The notes beneath the pieces were generated by a model. The model had not been told where the DNA came from and ran no database searches. It saw only the letters and a program-made list of their open reading frames with translations. Of a DNA stretch of 8,963 nucleotides, positions 1 through 6,573 are shown in pieces. The stretch is from Methanobacteriota archaeon (lineage in GTDB: Archaea > Thermoplasmatota > Poseidoniia > Poseidoniales > Poseidoniaceae): the NCBI GenBank assembly GCA_002728035.1, contig PBUZ01000066.1, positions 9,362 through 18,324 on the forward strand. The letters are read 5' to 3'. Within the stretch, counting starts at the first letter, position 1. The number at the start of each line of letters is the position of its first letter. The translations under genes and the position numbers were made by a program.

Positions 1-1928
1 AAGAGCACACCAAACCATGCTTGCAGATAGAGGACTGCTGTGCTGGCCATGCCGGACCAATCCAATCCTTCGTCTTGTTCTTCAGCGGGTTGCCATGCTA
101 TGCCCAAATAATCTCCCGTTGAAGTATGAACAAACGGCATTTCGGGAGCAAAACGAGACCGTATGGTGGTGTTGATGAAGACGGTTCCGTTGGTGGATTG
201 GTCTTGTGGTAAATCGACCCACGCGCGTATGGTAAAGTTCGAATTCAAGGGGATGTCGTTGATCTCAAAAGAGCGAGGGAATTCCACGCCCTCCTCATAA
301 ATTGCGATGTCTGGGGGAATGAACCCCATGTCCACGGTGTGACTTGATTGCAATTGCACGATGAGCCCATCGATGGCATTGCCTTCATTTCGGACCTCCA
401 TCGCAATGCTCAACCTCCCCTTTGCATTGACCGATTCCTCGATGTTTCGGAACGTCCACTTGATCTCAGGTGCGACTTTTAACGGAACATTGATCCTCGT
501 CAAAACATTTCCATTGTCACCAAGCACCTCGAGTTCGGCATTGCCTAACTTGAAGGCCACAGCATCGGGCTCTGCTCGGATGACAACCGGTGGGAAGGTT
601 TCCTGCTCACCAGTTTGAAGCAACAATGCGGTGTCGGGGACGATGACTTCGAAGCCGTCGGTCACTTCTCCCGTTCGCAAGACCATCGTGTCATAGGCAT
701 TGCCCGTGTTTCTCACCGTGAGCGAAACGGTGCATGTTTGGTTTGGGAGGATCGCGCTGCACCCATCGTCACCCCATGTCGCTGTCGCGTTCGCAGTTCG
801 AGAAATGGATGCTGAGAGCCGAGCGGTTTGGAGCAAATCGATGGCGCCTTCTGCAAACACCCGTACCTCTACGAAAATTTCACCTTGAAAGACATTTGGC
901 GATTGGAAACCGATTTCGATGGTCCGTGATTCATTGGGTTGGAGTTCAACATCCTCCAATCCCCCAAACAATGCGACCACCCAGCCATTGCTGTTGAAAC
1001 GATCAGCGGCTGTGGTCAGTGGGTCACCTGTTGGTGATACGCCTTGCAAGGTGATGTTGATCGTGTTTGGCGTGTTTCCGACATTTCGTACATTGACGTT
1101 CAATCGACCGTCGGTGTTTGGGGCCACCACCAAATCCGTTTCAACATCATCAATGCTGGCATTTTTCTTCACGTTCATGAGAAGGTCAAAGGACCATTCA
1201 ACAACCCTGTGATCGAGACTTGAGGTCGCAGATAAGACAAACCGGGGGCCTGTTTGTGCCAGAGGTGCTCCGTTTTCCACCGCAGGGACGTCGATCCAGA
1301 GATAGACATACACCAATTGGTCGGGTTCAATGATTTCGTAGGCATTGGCGCCTTGCAGGTTGGGCATGTCCCATCCCCAGTTCCATGAGGATGTGCTGTA
1401 GAGAGAAAACGTGACGTTGTCCTGCAGGCTCGCGTTGTTGCTGATGTTCACAGCCACGGCGGTTCGAATTTTTTCATCCACCGTGAAGGCAGCATAATCA
1501 TCAACGCCGTACGTGAGGTTCGACCAAGGTGCGATCATGATGTTCATTTCGATCGTTTCGTTGAAGTCTGTGTGGGTGTCGCTTGTGATGGAAAACGAAG
1601 CCGTGATGTTTTGGTATGCAGCGCTTGCTGGAGCACGAATCTCGAAGGTGATTTGCCGGAGATGATTGGGTACCAACAATTCACTTCGTGGCAAGTTCAA
1701 CACGGTTAACGGGGCAGGGGCATTGAGTACATTGACGGTCAGCACTTGGTTTTCCACGTCTTTGTTGTGAACGGTGATGTATGTTTGAACCGTTTCGTTG
1801 GGATGAACCACGACTTCTGTCGGAGCAATCGCATCTGCGACTGCTGAATCCCTCCCGTTTGAATCGGCATGCACAAGGGGTGTACAAAGATGCATCAAGA
1901 GGATGAACATCAGCACCCCCCATCGCAT
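1..1928 (-). CDS. Secreted Ig-like multidomain surface protein, C-terminus cut by window edge
   Basis: This reading frame stays open from an ATG at 1928 to the left edge (642 complete codons, no stop), so the protein is partial. The start gives a textbook Sec signal peptide: MRW, a hydrophobic core (GVLMFILLMHLCTPLV) and a probable cleavage after HA at about residue 21. The mature part is beta-rich and divides into about five repeats of roughly 100-125 residues (about 33-135, 136-257, 258-382, 383-485, 486-610). They share patterns such as V.VRN.GN and PNE/PNQ turns, typical of CARDB/NEW3-like Ig folds. About 15 N-x-S/T sequons are spread along it, and C390 and C399 could form a disulphide in repeat 4. 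After an acidic stretch (EEQDEGLDW), residues from about 626 (GMASTAVLYLQAWFGVL) look like the start of a C-terminal membrane anchor. Known of such families: surface-exposed adhesion or structural roles. The exact function is unknown. An alternative ATG at 1944 lies in a different frame. Confidence 0.85.
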   Translation of the reverse strand, partial: MRWGVLMFILLMHLCTPLVHADSNGRDSAVADAIAPTEVVVHPNETVQTYITVHNKDVENQVLTVNVLNAPAPLTVLNLPRSELLVPNHLRQITFEIRAPASAAYQNITASFSITSDTHTDFNETIEMNIMIAPWSNLTYGVDDYAAFTVDEKIRTAVAVNISNNASLQDNVTFSLYSTSSWNWGWDMPNLQGANAYEIIEPDQLVYVYLWIDVPAVENGAPLAQTGPRFVLSATSSLDHRVVEWSFDLLMNVKKNASIDDVETDLVVAPNTDGRLNVNVRNVGNTPNTINITLQGVSPTGDPLTTAADRFNSNGWVVALFGGLEDVELQPNESRTIEIGFQSPNVFQGEIFVEVRVFAEGAIDLLQTARLSASISRTANATATWGDDGCSAILPNQTCTVSLTVRNTGNAYDTMVLRTGEVTDGFEVIVPDTALLLQTGEQETFPPVVIRAEPDAVAFKLGNAELEVLGDNGNVLTRINVPLKVAPEIKWTFRNIEESVNAKGRLSIAMEVRNEGNAIDGLIVQLQSSHTVDMGFIPPDIAIYEEGVEFPRSFEINDIPLNSNFTIRAWVDLPQDQSTNGTVFINTTIRSRFAPEMPFVHTSTGDYLGIAWQPAEEQDEGLDWSGMASTAVLYLQAWFGVL

Positions 1929-1948
1929 GGTCTTCGGTGAGCATTGAC

Positions 1949-1957
1949 CTCTATCAA
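1949..1957 (-). promoter_or_regulatory. Weak candidate TATA box for the secreted Ig-like protein gene
   Basis: The minus strand reads TTGATAGAG centred about 25 nt before the ATG at 1928. This is where an archaeal TATA box would sit for a leaderless transcript. No Shine-Dalgarno-like purine run precedes the ATG (CACCGAAGACC), which fits leaderless initiation. The match to the archaeal consensus is weak. Confidence 0.25.
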
Positions 1958-2021
1958 GGGCACCCTCCACTGCGTAGCAATCATTCGCAGGTTTCTTCAA
2001 CAGGCCGATATTCGCAAAGGT

Positions 2022-2420
2022 ATGGCACCCATTTGGCCCTTCAAAAAGAAAGAACCTGTGGCTGAACTTGACGAAGCACCTCCTGCACCGGTGGTCTACA
2101 AGCGAGGAGAGGACCCGAATGCGAGGAAACCTGTGACCTCCGACCAACACGCGTACAAAGATGCACTGGCCCTCTTCGGTGGGGGTTCTGACAAGGTTGA
2201 AGCAGCGACAGATCAGGCTGCGAAATACGATGGTGTAACGGGTGAATCTCCCGCAGTCCCTGAACCGGATGCCAGTCCGGCGCAAGAGCCAGCCGCTGAA
2301 ACGACGTTTACTTGGGTCCATCACACGGACGGCTATCACTACAAACAGCACGCTGATGGTTCGTTCGATGCAACCCCTCATGTCAAGAATGGAGACGGTA
2401 CTTACGCCCCATATTCATGA
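2022..2420 (+). CDS. Small unrecognised protein with basic N-terminus and C-terminal DG-aromatic repeat
   Basis: A 132-residue protein starting MAPIWPFKKKEP. I do not recognise a named family. It has no signal peptide or membrane segment. Residues about 10-95 are rich in Ala, Pro, Glu and Asp and probably disordered, interrupted by a short stretch (about 39-55, SDQHAYKDALALFGGG) that may form a helix. The last 38 residues are the most structured: TWVHHTDGYHYK, then HADGSFDATP, then GDGTYAPYS. This gives three Asp-Gly turns each followed closely by Tyr or Phe. The frame is open upstream to an ATG at 1944. I prefer 2022 because the upstream segment reads unlike protein, and 1944 lies only 16 bp from the start of the divergent gene. 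The last 19 bp overlap the tail of the SRAP gene on the other strand. The WPFKKK head followed by an acidic, Pro-rich linker suggests a conserved short lineage-specific protein; this is inference. Confidence 0.72.
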   Translation: MAPIWPFKKKEPVAELDEAPPAPVVYKRGEDPNARKPVTSDQHAYKDALALFGGGSDKVEAATDQAAKYDGVTGESPAVPEPDASPAQEPAAETTFTWVHHTDGYHYKQHADGSFDATPHVKNGDGTYAPYS

Positions 2421-3088
2421 TCAAAAAGCGTCTTCAGGGGCAGCACAAGGCCTGCGTGGTCGGTCTCTGTGCGGTTGATTTCACGGGAGACAGGATAACG
2501 GTCAATCGTTCCTGGGTGCAGAGGTTGCGGCAGGGTGCCATTGGCAAGCCACGGTTCCAGTTCGCTCACGGTCATCAACACCGGCATACGATGATGGACA
2601 TCACGGCAATCCTCGTTGGCTTCCGTGGTGAGCAAAGCGAAGGTTTCAACGTTGCCTTCTTCAGCATATGAGCCATCCCAAACCGCCGCCATGTACGACA
2701 CATCTCCGTTTCTTTGTTGATGGAAAAAAGGCACCTTACCATTTGGCGTCGTCATCCATTCATACCATCCATTGGCAGGGACAACACATCGGCGTCGCTC
2801 AAAGGACGCACGGAACATGGGTTTTTCCTGAACGGTCTCGACCCGAGCGTTAATCGGTTCCCTGTTGGAAGGTTTGGCCCAAGAAGGACGAAATCCCCAC
2901 TGCATGAGCCGCAAATGGCGCGGGACATTCCGTTCGGAGTCGGGGCCAGTTTGCGAGATGACCGGTACCCATCGTCGTGGTCCGATGTTCCAAGATGGTT
3001 CAAAAGGCGTGACGTCACTGAGCGGTTCGCTTTCCACCATTGCTGCGATATCGGTCAAAGGTGTGGATAAAGAAAAGCGACCGCACAT
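2402..3088 (-). CDS. SRAP-domain abasic-site DNA-protein crosslinking protein (HMCES/YedK family)
   Basis: A full-length 228-residue SOS-response-associated-peptidase domain, the usual size for the family. It begins MCGRFS, so removal of Met1 exposes Cys2, the residue that in YedK and HMCES forms a thiazolidine crosslink with abasic sites in single-stranded DNA. The other family landmarks are present: SWNIGP (about 32-37), WGFRPSW (64-70), NARVE (80-84), CVVPANGWYEW (101-111) and HHRMP (165-169). Asn80, Glu110 and His165 each sit five residues after the E. coli YedK catalytic positions N75, E105 and H160, as I remember them, so the active site looks intact. The expected role is to shield abasic sites at replication forks from error-prone processing. 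The start lies 9 nt after the pheT stop with a GAGGA site overlapping that stop, so it is probably the third gene of the operon. The family call is secure; its activity here is inferred. Confidence 0.95.
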   Translation of the reverse strand: MCGRFSLSTPLTDIAAMVESEPLSDVTPFEPSWNIGPRRWVPVISQTGPDSERNVPRHLRLMQWGFRPSWAKPSNREPINARVETVQEKPMFRASFERRRCVVPANGWYEWMTTPNGKVPFFHQQRNGDVSYMAAVWDGSYAEEGNVETFALLTTEANEDCRDVHHRMPVLMTVSELEPWLANGTLPQPLHPGTIDRYPVSREINRTETDHAGLVLPLKTLFDHEYGA

Positions 3089-3094
3089 GTTCTG

Positions 3095-3099
3095 TCCTC
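3095..3099 (-). promoter_or_regulatory. Shine-Dalgarno site of the SRAP gene, overlapping the pheT stop
   Basis: The minus strand reads GAGGA six nt before the ATG at 3088. It overlaps the TGA stop of pheT (3100-3098), which suggests coupled translation of the two genes. Confidence 0.6.
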
Positions 3100-4846
3100 A
3101 AACTGGATCTTCAACAACGCTCATCAACGCATCAACATCAAATTCAGCCCCGTTGAGAGGAACCCGTAGATCGAAATTGATGGCAACAGCAGGGTCGAGT
3201 TCGCCGAAGCATCCCACCCATGTTCCGTCGATGATGAGTTTGGCTCCTCGACCTCCCAGCCAGGGCCCATCACCTGCTTCCATGGGTTCTGCAACCCAAT
3301 TGTTGATGCCAAGGTCTCTGCAGAAGGCTTGAATTCGACCACGAACGGCGGCAAATCCACCTGAACGTTCTGCTGTGAGGAAGGCAAGGCGGCTTCTGTT
3401 GTGGTGGTCGCGTACGACCGTACCGAGTTCGTAGACGGATTGTGGAAGGTCATGATGACGGTTGCTGGCAAGCAATCGGAGCAATCCTGGGAGCAAGTGT
3501 TGACGGAGAATCGTGTGATCAACCGTAATGGGGTTCGTGATGGAAGTCACGGCGTGGTCGGCTGTCCAACGCATCAGGTTGAATTGGTCCTCCTCGTTGG
3601 ACAGCGTAAGTGATTGAATCTGCATCATGCCCAATCCTTGCATGGCGTCTCGCAGCCGTCGTCGCATGTTGTGGTCCTGACGTGGTTGCGCCGTGAGTTG
3701 AGCCCGCGGGAGGTCCTCGCCGAGGTCCTCGTAGCCGTGGCCAATGGCCAGTTCCTCAACCAAATCCACAGGGTGGAGGATGTCAAATCGCCAGCGTGGC
3801 ATGGTGAACACCAACTCGTTGCTGCCGGAACGTGCTTCTGCCATCTTGGTGGAGGTTGTTGGAGCAGATGTTGGTGCTGCTTGCCGCCCAACGAAGACAC
3901 CACCCATTCTGTTGATGGCGTGTTGAAGTTCGGTGTCGGTGAACCCCCTTCCGAGGAGGCCAGTGACCAATTCCTCGGGCACGGTGTGCTGGATGCCTTC
4001 GCCGTTTGGCATGGTGCGCACTTGTCCAGTGCAGGTGGTGAGTTCAACACTTTGCACCTGACCCCCTCGTTGCCTCAGTTGGAGACAAACAAGCATGAGA
4101 GCTGCTTCACACGCCCGCTCATCCCATCCCGTAACATCGATGAAGAAATCACGGGTGCTGTGGGTCACCGTGGTGTGGTCGCCGTTGATGATGGGAGGGA
4201 ATGACAACACAGCGTCATTGCTATCGAGGATCAGAGGATAGGTGTTCATGCCCTCAAGTAGATGTGCATATTCCACGCCCTTTGGGTGTTCTTGAAGGAT
4301 GTCATCAATGGTCATGTCTTCGGTCCGAGCAAGCGGCGTGAATGCGGTTGAACCAGGGACGGTGATGACACGAAACGGTGGGGCGAGTTTCTCCAAATCG
4401 TGAACGCCGATGGACATTCGGCTTCTCCCTCTACCGAGTGCAAAATGCAATTTCTCTTGATGGTCCATCAACCCCTTGATGAACGTTTCAAGCGTTTCTT
4501 CATCATCCTCGAGTTGGACACCTCGGACGACAGCGGCATGAATGACCGGGCGAACCGATTGAAGGCTTTCGTCGACACTCATCGTCAATCCGCTCGGCTC
4601 AATCTCAATGGATGGTTGGGCTGGTGCGTTGTGAAGGAAGTTCGCCATGGCGTAGGCCAATGTTTCTCCGCTGAGCAAATCGGGGCGGTCTGGAAATATT
4701 TCAATGTCCAGCGTCGATTCGTCGCACGCATCGATGTCGGTGCCGAGCAGAGGCAATTCATTGTTGACATGCTCCACGTCGTGCTCAAAGCCTTGCTGTT
4801 CCATGAGGGAACGCAACAGGTTTTGTGAAACGGAAATGGTTGGCAT
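3098..4846 (-). CDS. pheT: Phenylalanyl-tRNA synthetase beta subunit, archaeal/eukaryotic type
   Basis: A 582-residue beta chain of phenylalanine-tRNA ligase (EC 6.1.1.20), which works with the alpha chain PheS as an alpha2beta2 enzyme in the cytoplasm. The length and the lack of an N-terminal EMAP/tRNA-binding domain mark it as the archaeal/eukaryotic form rather than the roughly 800-residue bacterial one. Landmarks are the N-terminal domain with EIFPDRPDLLSGE (49-61), the B3/B4 region (about 100-265) with HDLEKL (149-154), the B5 region (about 285-375) ending in RWRFDILHPVDLVEELAIGHGYE (351-373), and the catalytic-like core (about 385-575) with NPITVDHTILR (438-448), YELGTV (472-477) and GELDPAV (548-554). 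Residues about 321-344 form an Ala/Ser/Thr-rich insertion inside B5. No pheS is in the window. The gene starts 10 nt after the upstream gene with a good ribosome site, and SRAP follows after 9 nt. Confidence 0.96.
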   Translation of the reverse strand: MPTISVSQNLLRSLMEQQGFEHDVEHVNNELPLLGTDIDACDESTLDIEIFPDRPDLLSGETLAYAMANFLHNAPAQPSIEIEPSGLTMSVDESLQSVRPVIHAAVVRGVQLEDDEETLETFIKGLMDHQEKLHFALGRGRSRMSIGVHDLEKLAPPFRVITVPGSTAFTPLARTEDMTIDDILQEHPKGVEYAHLLEGMNTYPLILDSNDAVLSFPPIINGDHTTVTHSTRDFFIDVTGWDERACEAALMLVCLQLRQRGGQVQSVELTTCTGQVRTMPNGEGIQHTVPEELVTGLLGRGFTDTELQHAINRMGGVFVGRQAAPTSAPTTSTKMAEARSGSNELVFTMPRWRFDILHPVDLVEELAIGHGYEDLGEDLPRAQLTAQPRQDHNMRRRLRDAMQGLGMMQIQSLTLSNEEDQFNLMRWTADHAVTSITNPITVDHTILRQHLLPGLLRLLASNRHHDLPQSVYELGTVVRDHHNRSRLAFLTAERSGGFAAVRGRIQAFCRDLGINNWVAEPMEAGDGPWLGGRGAKLIIDGTWVGCFGELDPAVAINFDLRVPLNGAEFDVDALMSVVEDPV

Positions 4847-4852
4847 CGTTGT

Positions 4853-4858
4853 TCACCT
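4853..4858 (-). promoter_or_regulatory. Shine-Dalgarno site of pheT, overlapping the upstream stop
   Basis: The minus strand reads AGGTGA six nt before the pheT ATG (4846). It overlaps the TAG stop (4859-4857) of the GXGXG gene, which supports this pheT start and coupled translation. Confidence 0.6.
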
Positions 4859-6434
4859 ACCTCGCAAACCAATGAGGGAGTGGGCGGCCGTATCCAGCGA
4901 GACGCAGCCCGCTCACGGCCGCAGTTTCGTGGTCCAGTGCTCTGAGATGCTTCCGATCAAGCAGGTCGATGCTGCTCAGGCCGACACGGCGCAATTCGTC
5001 TCCGAGGTCGTCCTGTGTGCCCTTCAGCCAATATGCAATATCTTCAGTTTCCGCCATGGGCGCTGCGCATGAAACGACATCCACGCCTGAAGCCATCAAG
5101 ACGGCGAGGTCGTGTCCGCTTGCCGAAAAACCAAGCAAGAGCCCCGATTGTGTGGTGGTTCCTGCGAGGTGTTCTTTCTTCGAACGTCCAGTCATGGGGA
5201 GGGATGCTGCTTCGGAAATGCCGGACCCGTCCTCAATCCTTGCCATCGCAAGTTGAGCACCGTGGTAGGCCGCTTTGGTGTGCAGGGCTTGGATGCGGCT
5301 GATGGCTTCAACAAAAATGACGGGTACCCGTTCCTTGGCCAATGAGCGTAAGGCCACAAGCAACCCATCCAATTGTTCGGCATTCATAGCAGGCAATCGG
5401 TCCAAGTCAAGTGCAAAACCCCCTGCTGAGGGAAGTTCGTTGGCAACATCGAGCAGGTTGTCCATTCCAATGAGCAACACATCAACTGCCCGTGGCGATT
5501 GACTCACCATGGCAGGGTGTCTGTTCAGCACATCACCGATGACGGCAGCGGAGTCTTTTCCAGCGTTCATGGTCGTGCCTTTTTCCACCAACGGTAACAT
5601 CGGCAGAGGAAGTGCAAGCGATTGCACTTCTTCATCAAGGCCGATTAGTGCAACGGTATCTACCGTTTGATAAGGTCGCAATGGGGCCTTGTCTTCGTTC
5701 AGCAATCCCACTTGCCCGAGGTCGCCAGATGAGACGGCAAAGCCCGCTCGTTCAACGAGCAAACCTTCCTGAACGGTGAGACAGACTGCGTCACTGGGTA
5801 CATGCAGGCTCTCATCATCGAGGAGCTTGTTGATTTCCGTGACCTCCTTCTTTGCAAGCGGTCGCAGGACAACGCCAGGGGGTGGGGAAGGGCAGCGACC
5901 GTTGATGACGATTCTTCCTCCCGTCATGCCTGCACCAGGGTCTGGCCCAACATCGCCGTGAATCACGATCAAACCTCCGCTCATACCGCCACCGATCCGT
6001 GCGCCGCTGGCTCCGCGAACAACGAGTGTTCCGCCGCTCATGCATGCTCCAGTATCGTCACCAGTGCCGTCCAGTACCGTAATGGAACCGGTTTCCATGT
6101 GGTATCCCGTGTAATGCCCAGCCATTCGCTCACAGACGATGGTCGTGCCTTGGTTTGCAGCCCCGAGGAACGAGCCAGCGTCGCCTTGAATGGTAAACGA
6201 CCCACCCGTGCCAAACGCTGCGACCCAAGAGCCGAGGACGCCCAATGCTCGCAGACGGGCACCCTCAGGAAGTGCGGGGCACAATCCCAATTCACCGTTC
6301 TTTGGCACCGGGTCGCCGGCATTGGTCCAACCTATGCGCAGGATGGCGTTCTGTTCAGCAGCTGCCTTGAGGCGAGGGCCTAATTTTTCGTTGATGTTCA
6401 TCGACCGCTTGACGACCTCGGAAACATCCGCCAT
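4857..6434 (-). CDS. Glutamate-synthase-like GXGXG protein with a degenerate FMN-type barrel
   Basis: A 525-residue protein starting MADVSEVVKRSMNINEKL. Residues about 67-184 form a right-handed beta-helix of the GXGXG family (glutamate synthase GltB domain 3; formylmethanofuran dehydrogenase subunit C). Repeated G-G/G-D turns show it: GDAGSFLGAANQG, MAGHYTGYHMETG, DTGACMSGGTLVV, ARIGGGMSGGLIV, PGAGMTGGRIVING. Residues about 285-525 resemble the FMN barrel of GltB domain 2: DGSGISEAAS (402-411) sits where GltB has its GGTGA loop, SGHDLAVLMASGVDVV (439-454) matches the GRD..AA..LGA.. helix, and the end (ELRRVGLSSIDLL, then LAGYGR) follows the GltB pattern. The 3Fe-4S cysteine motif (CHxxxCPVG) and the GGTG loop are missing, so normal glutamate synthase chemistry is unlikely. 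The order, GXGXG before barrel, is reversed compared with GltB. The frame extends upstream to 6617, but that would run into the divergent gap gene; 6434 fits the homologous N-terminus. It probably heads the pheT-SRAP operon. Confidence 0.8.
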   Translation of the reverse strand: MADVSEVVKRSMNINEKLGPRLKAAAEQNAILRIGWTNAGDPVPKNGELGLCPALPEGARLRALGVLGSWVAAFGTGGSFTIQGDAGSFLGAANQGTTIVCERMAGHYTGYHMETGSITVLDGTGDDTGACMSGGTLVVRGASGARIGGGMSGGLIVIHGDVGPDPGAGMTGGRIVINGRCPSPPPGVVLRPLAKKEVTEINKLLDDESLHVPSDAVCLTVQEGLLVERAGFAVSSGDLGQVGLLNEDKAPLRPYQTVDTVALIGLDEEVQSLALPLPMLPLVEKGTTMNAGKDSAAVIGDVLNRHPAMVSQSPRAVDVLLIGMDNLLDVANELPSAGGFALDLDRLPAMNAEQLDGLLVALRSLAKERVPVIFVEAISRIQALHTKAAYHGAQLAMARIEDGSGISEAASLPMTGRSKKEHLAGTTTQSGLLLGFSASGHDLAVLMASGVDVVSCAAPMAETEDIAYWLKGTQDDLGDELRRVGLSSIDLLDRKHLRALDHETAAVSGLRLAGYGRPLPHWFAR

Positions 6435-6438
6435 GAGC

Positions 6439-6454
6439 GGTGGTTGAGTCCACC
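6439..6454. repeat. Short inverted repeat just upstream of the GXGXG gene
   Basis: GGTGG (6439-6443) and CCACC (6450-6454) form perfect 5-bp arms around a 6-nt spacer. The repeat lies 5-20 nt before the ATG at 6434, between it and the candidate TATA box, so it would span the transcription start. It could be an operator or a chance match; arms this short are weak evidence. Confidence 0.3.
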
Positions 6455-6457
6455 ACA

Positions 6458-6466
6458 CAAATAGAC
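6458..6466 (-). promoter_or_regulatory. Candidate TATA box of the GXGXG-pheT-SRAP operon
   Basis: The minus strand reads CTATTTGTG, an AT-rich TATA-like element ending about 24 nt and beginning about 32 nt before the ATG at 6434. The ATG has no Shine-Dalgarno site (CAACCACCGCTC precedes it). Together this fits a leaderless transcript whose 5' end is at or near the ATG. It also supports 6434 rather than the longer frame as the real start. Confidence 0.4.
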
Positions 6467-6533
6467 TGCTGTTCAGCCCTTCCCTCCGGTTTGTGTTTTT
6501 TGCCTCTGATGCCTTCTTCGTTGGGTGAACAAG

Positions 6534-6540
6534 ACTTATT
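6534..6540 (+). promoter_or_regulatory. Weak candidate TATA box for gap
   Basis: ACTTATT lies about 34-40 nt before the gap ATG. Transcription starting some 25 nt downstream would leave a leader of about a dozen nt containing the GGAG ribosome site. The match to the archaeal consensus is weak. Confidence 0.25.
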
Positions 6541-6563
6541 GACGGCCTCTGTGAGCAACAACT

Positions 6564-6567
6564 GGAG
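6564..6567 (+). promoter_or_regulatory. Shine-Dalgarno site of gap
   Basis: GGAG, within TGGAGAAGG, sits six nt before the ATG at 6574 and supports that start. Confidence 0.55.
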
Positions 6568-6573
6568 AAGGTC

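Noticed and set aside
1681..1944. An 87-residue minus-strand frame starting at 1944
   Set aside because: It lies in another frame over the signal peptide and first repeat of the secreted protein, and has the Arg/Cys/Ser-rich look of a shadow frame.
1944..2021. N-terminal extension of the small plus-strand protein to an ATG at 1944
   Set aside because: The start would lie only 16 bp from the divergent start codon, leaving no room for a promoter, and the extension reads unlike the rest of the protein.
3614..4204. A 196-residue open frame on the plus strand inside pheT
   Set aside because: It is antisense to a well-supported conserved gene, its translation has no recognisable motif and it is rich in Cys, Trp and His as expected of a shadow frame.
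5802..6383. A 193-residue plus-strand frame opposite the GXGXG beta-helix
   Set aside because: It is antisense to the repeated Gly-rich helix, whose regular codons keep the opposite strand open; no independent coding signal was seen.
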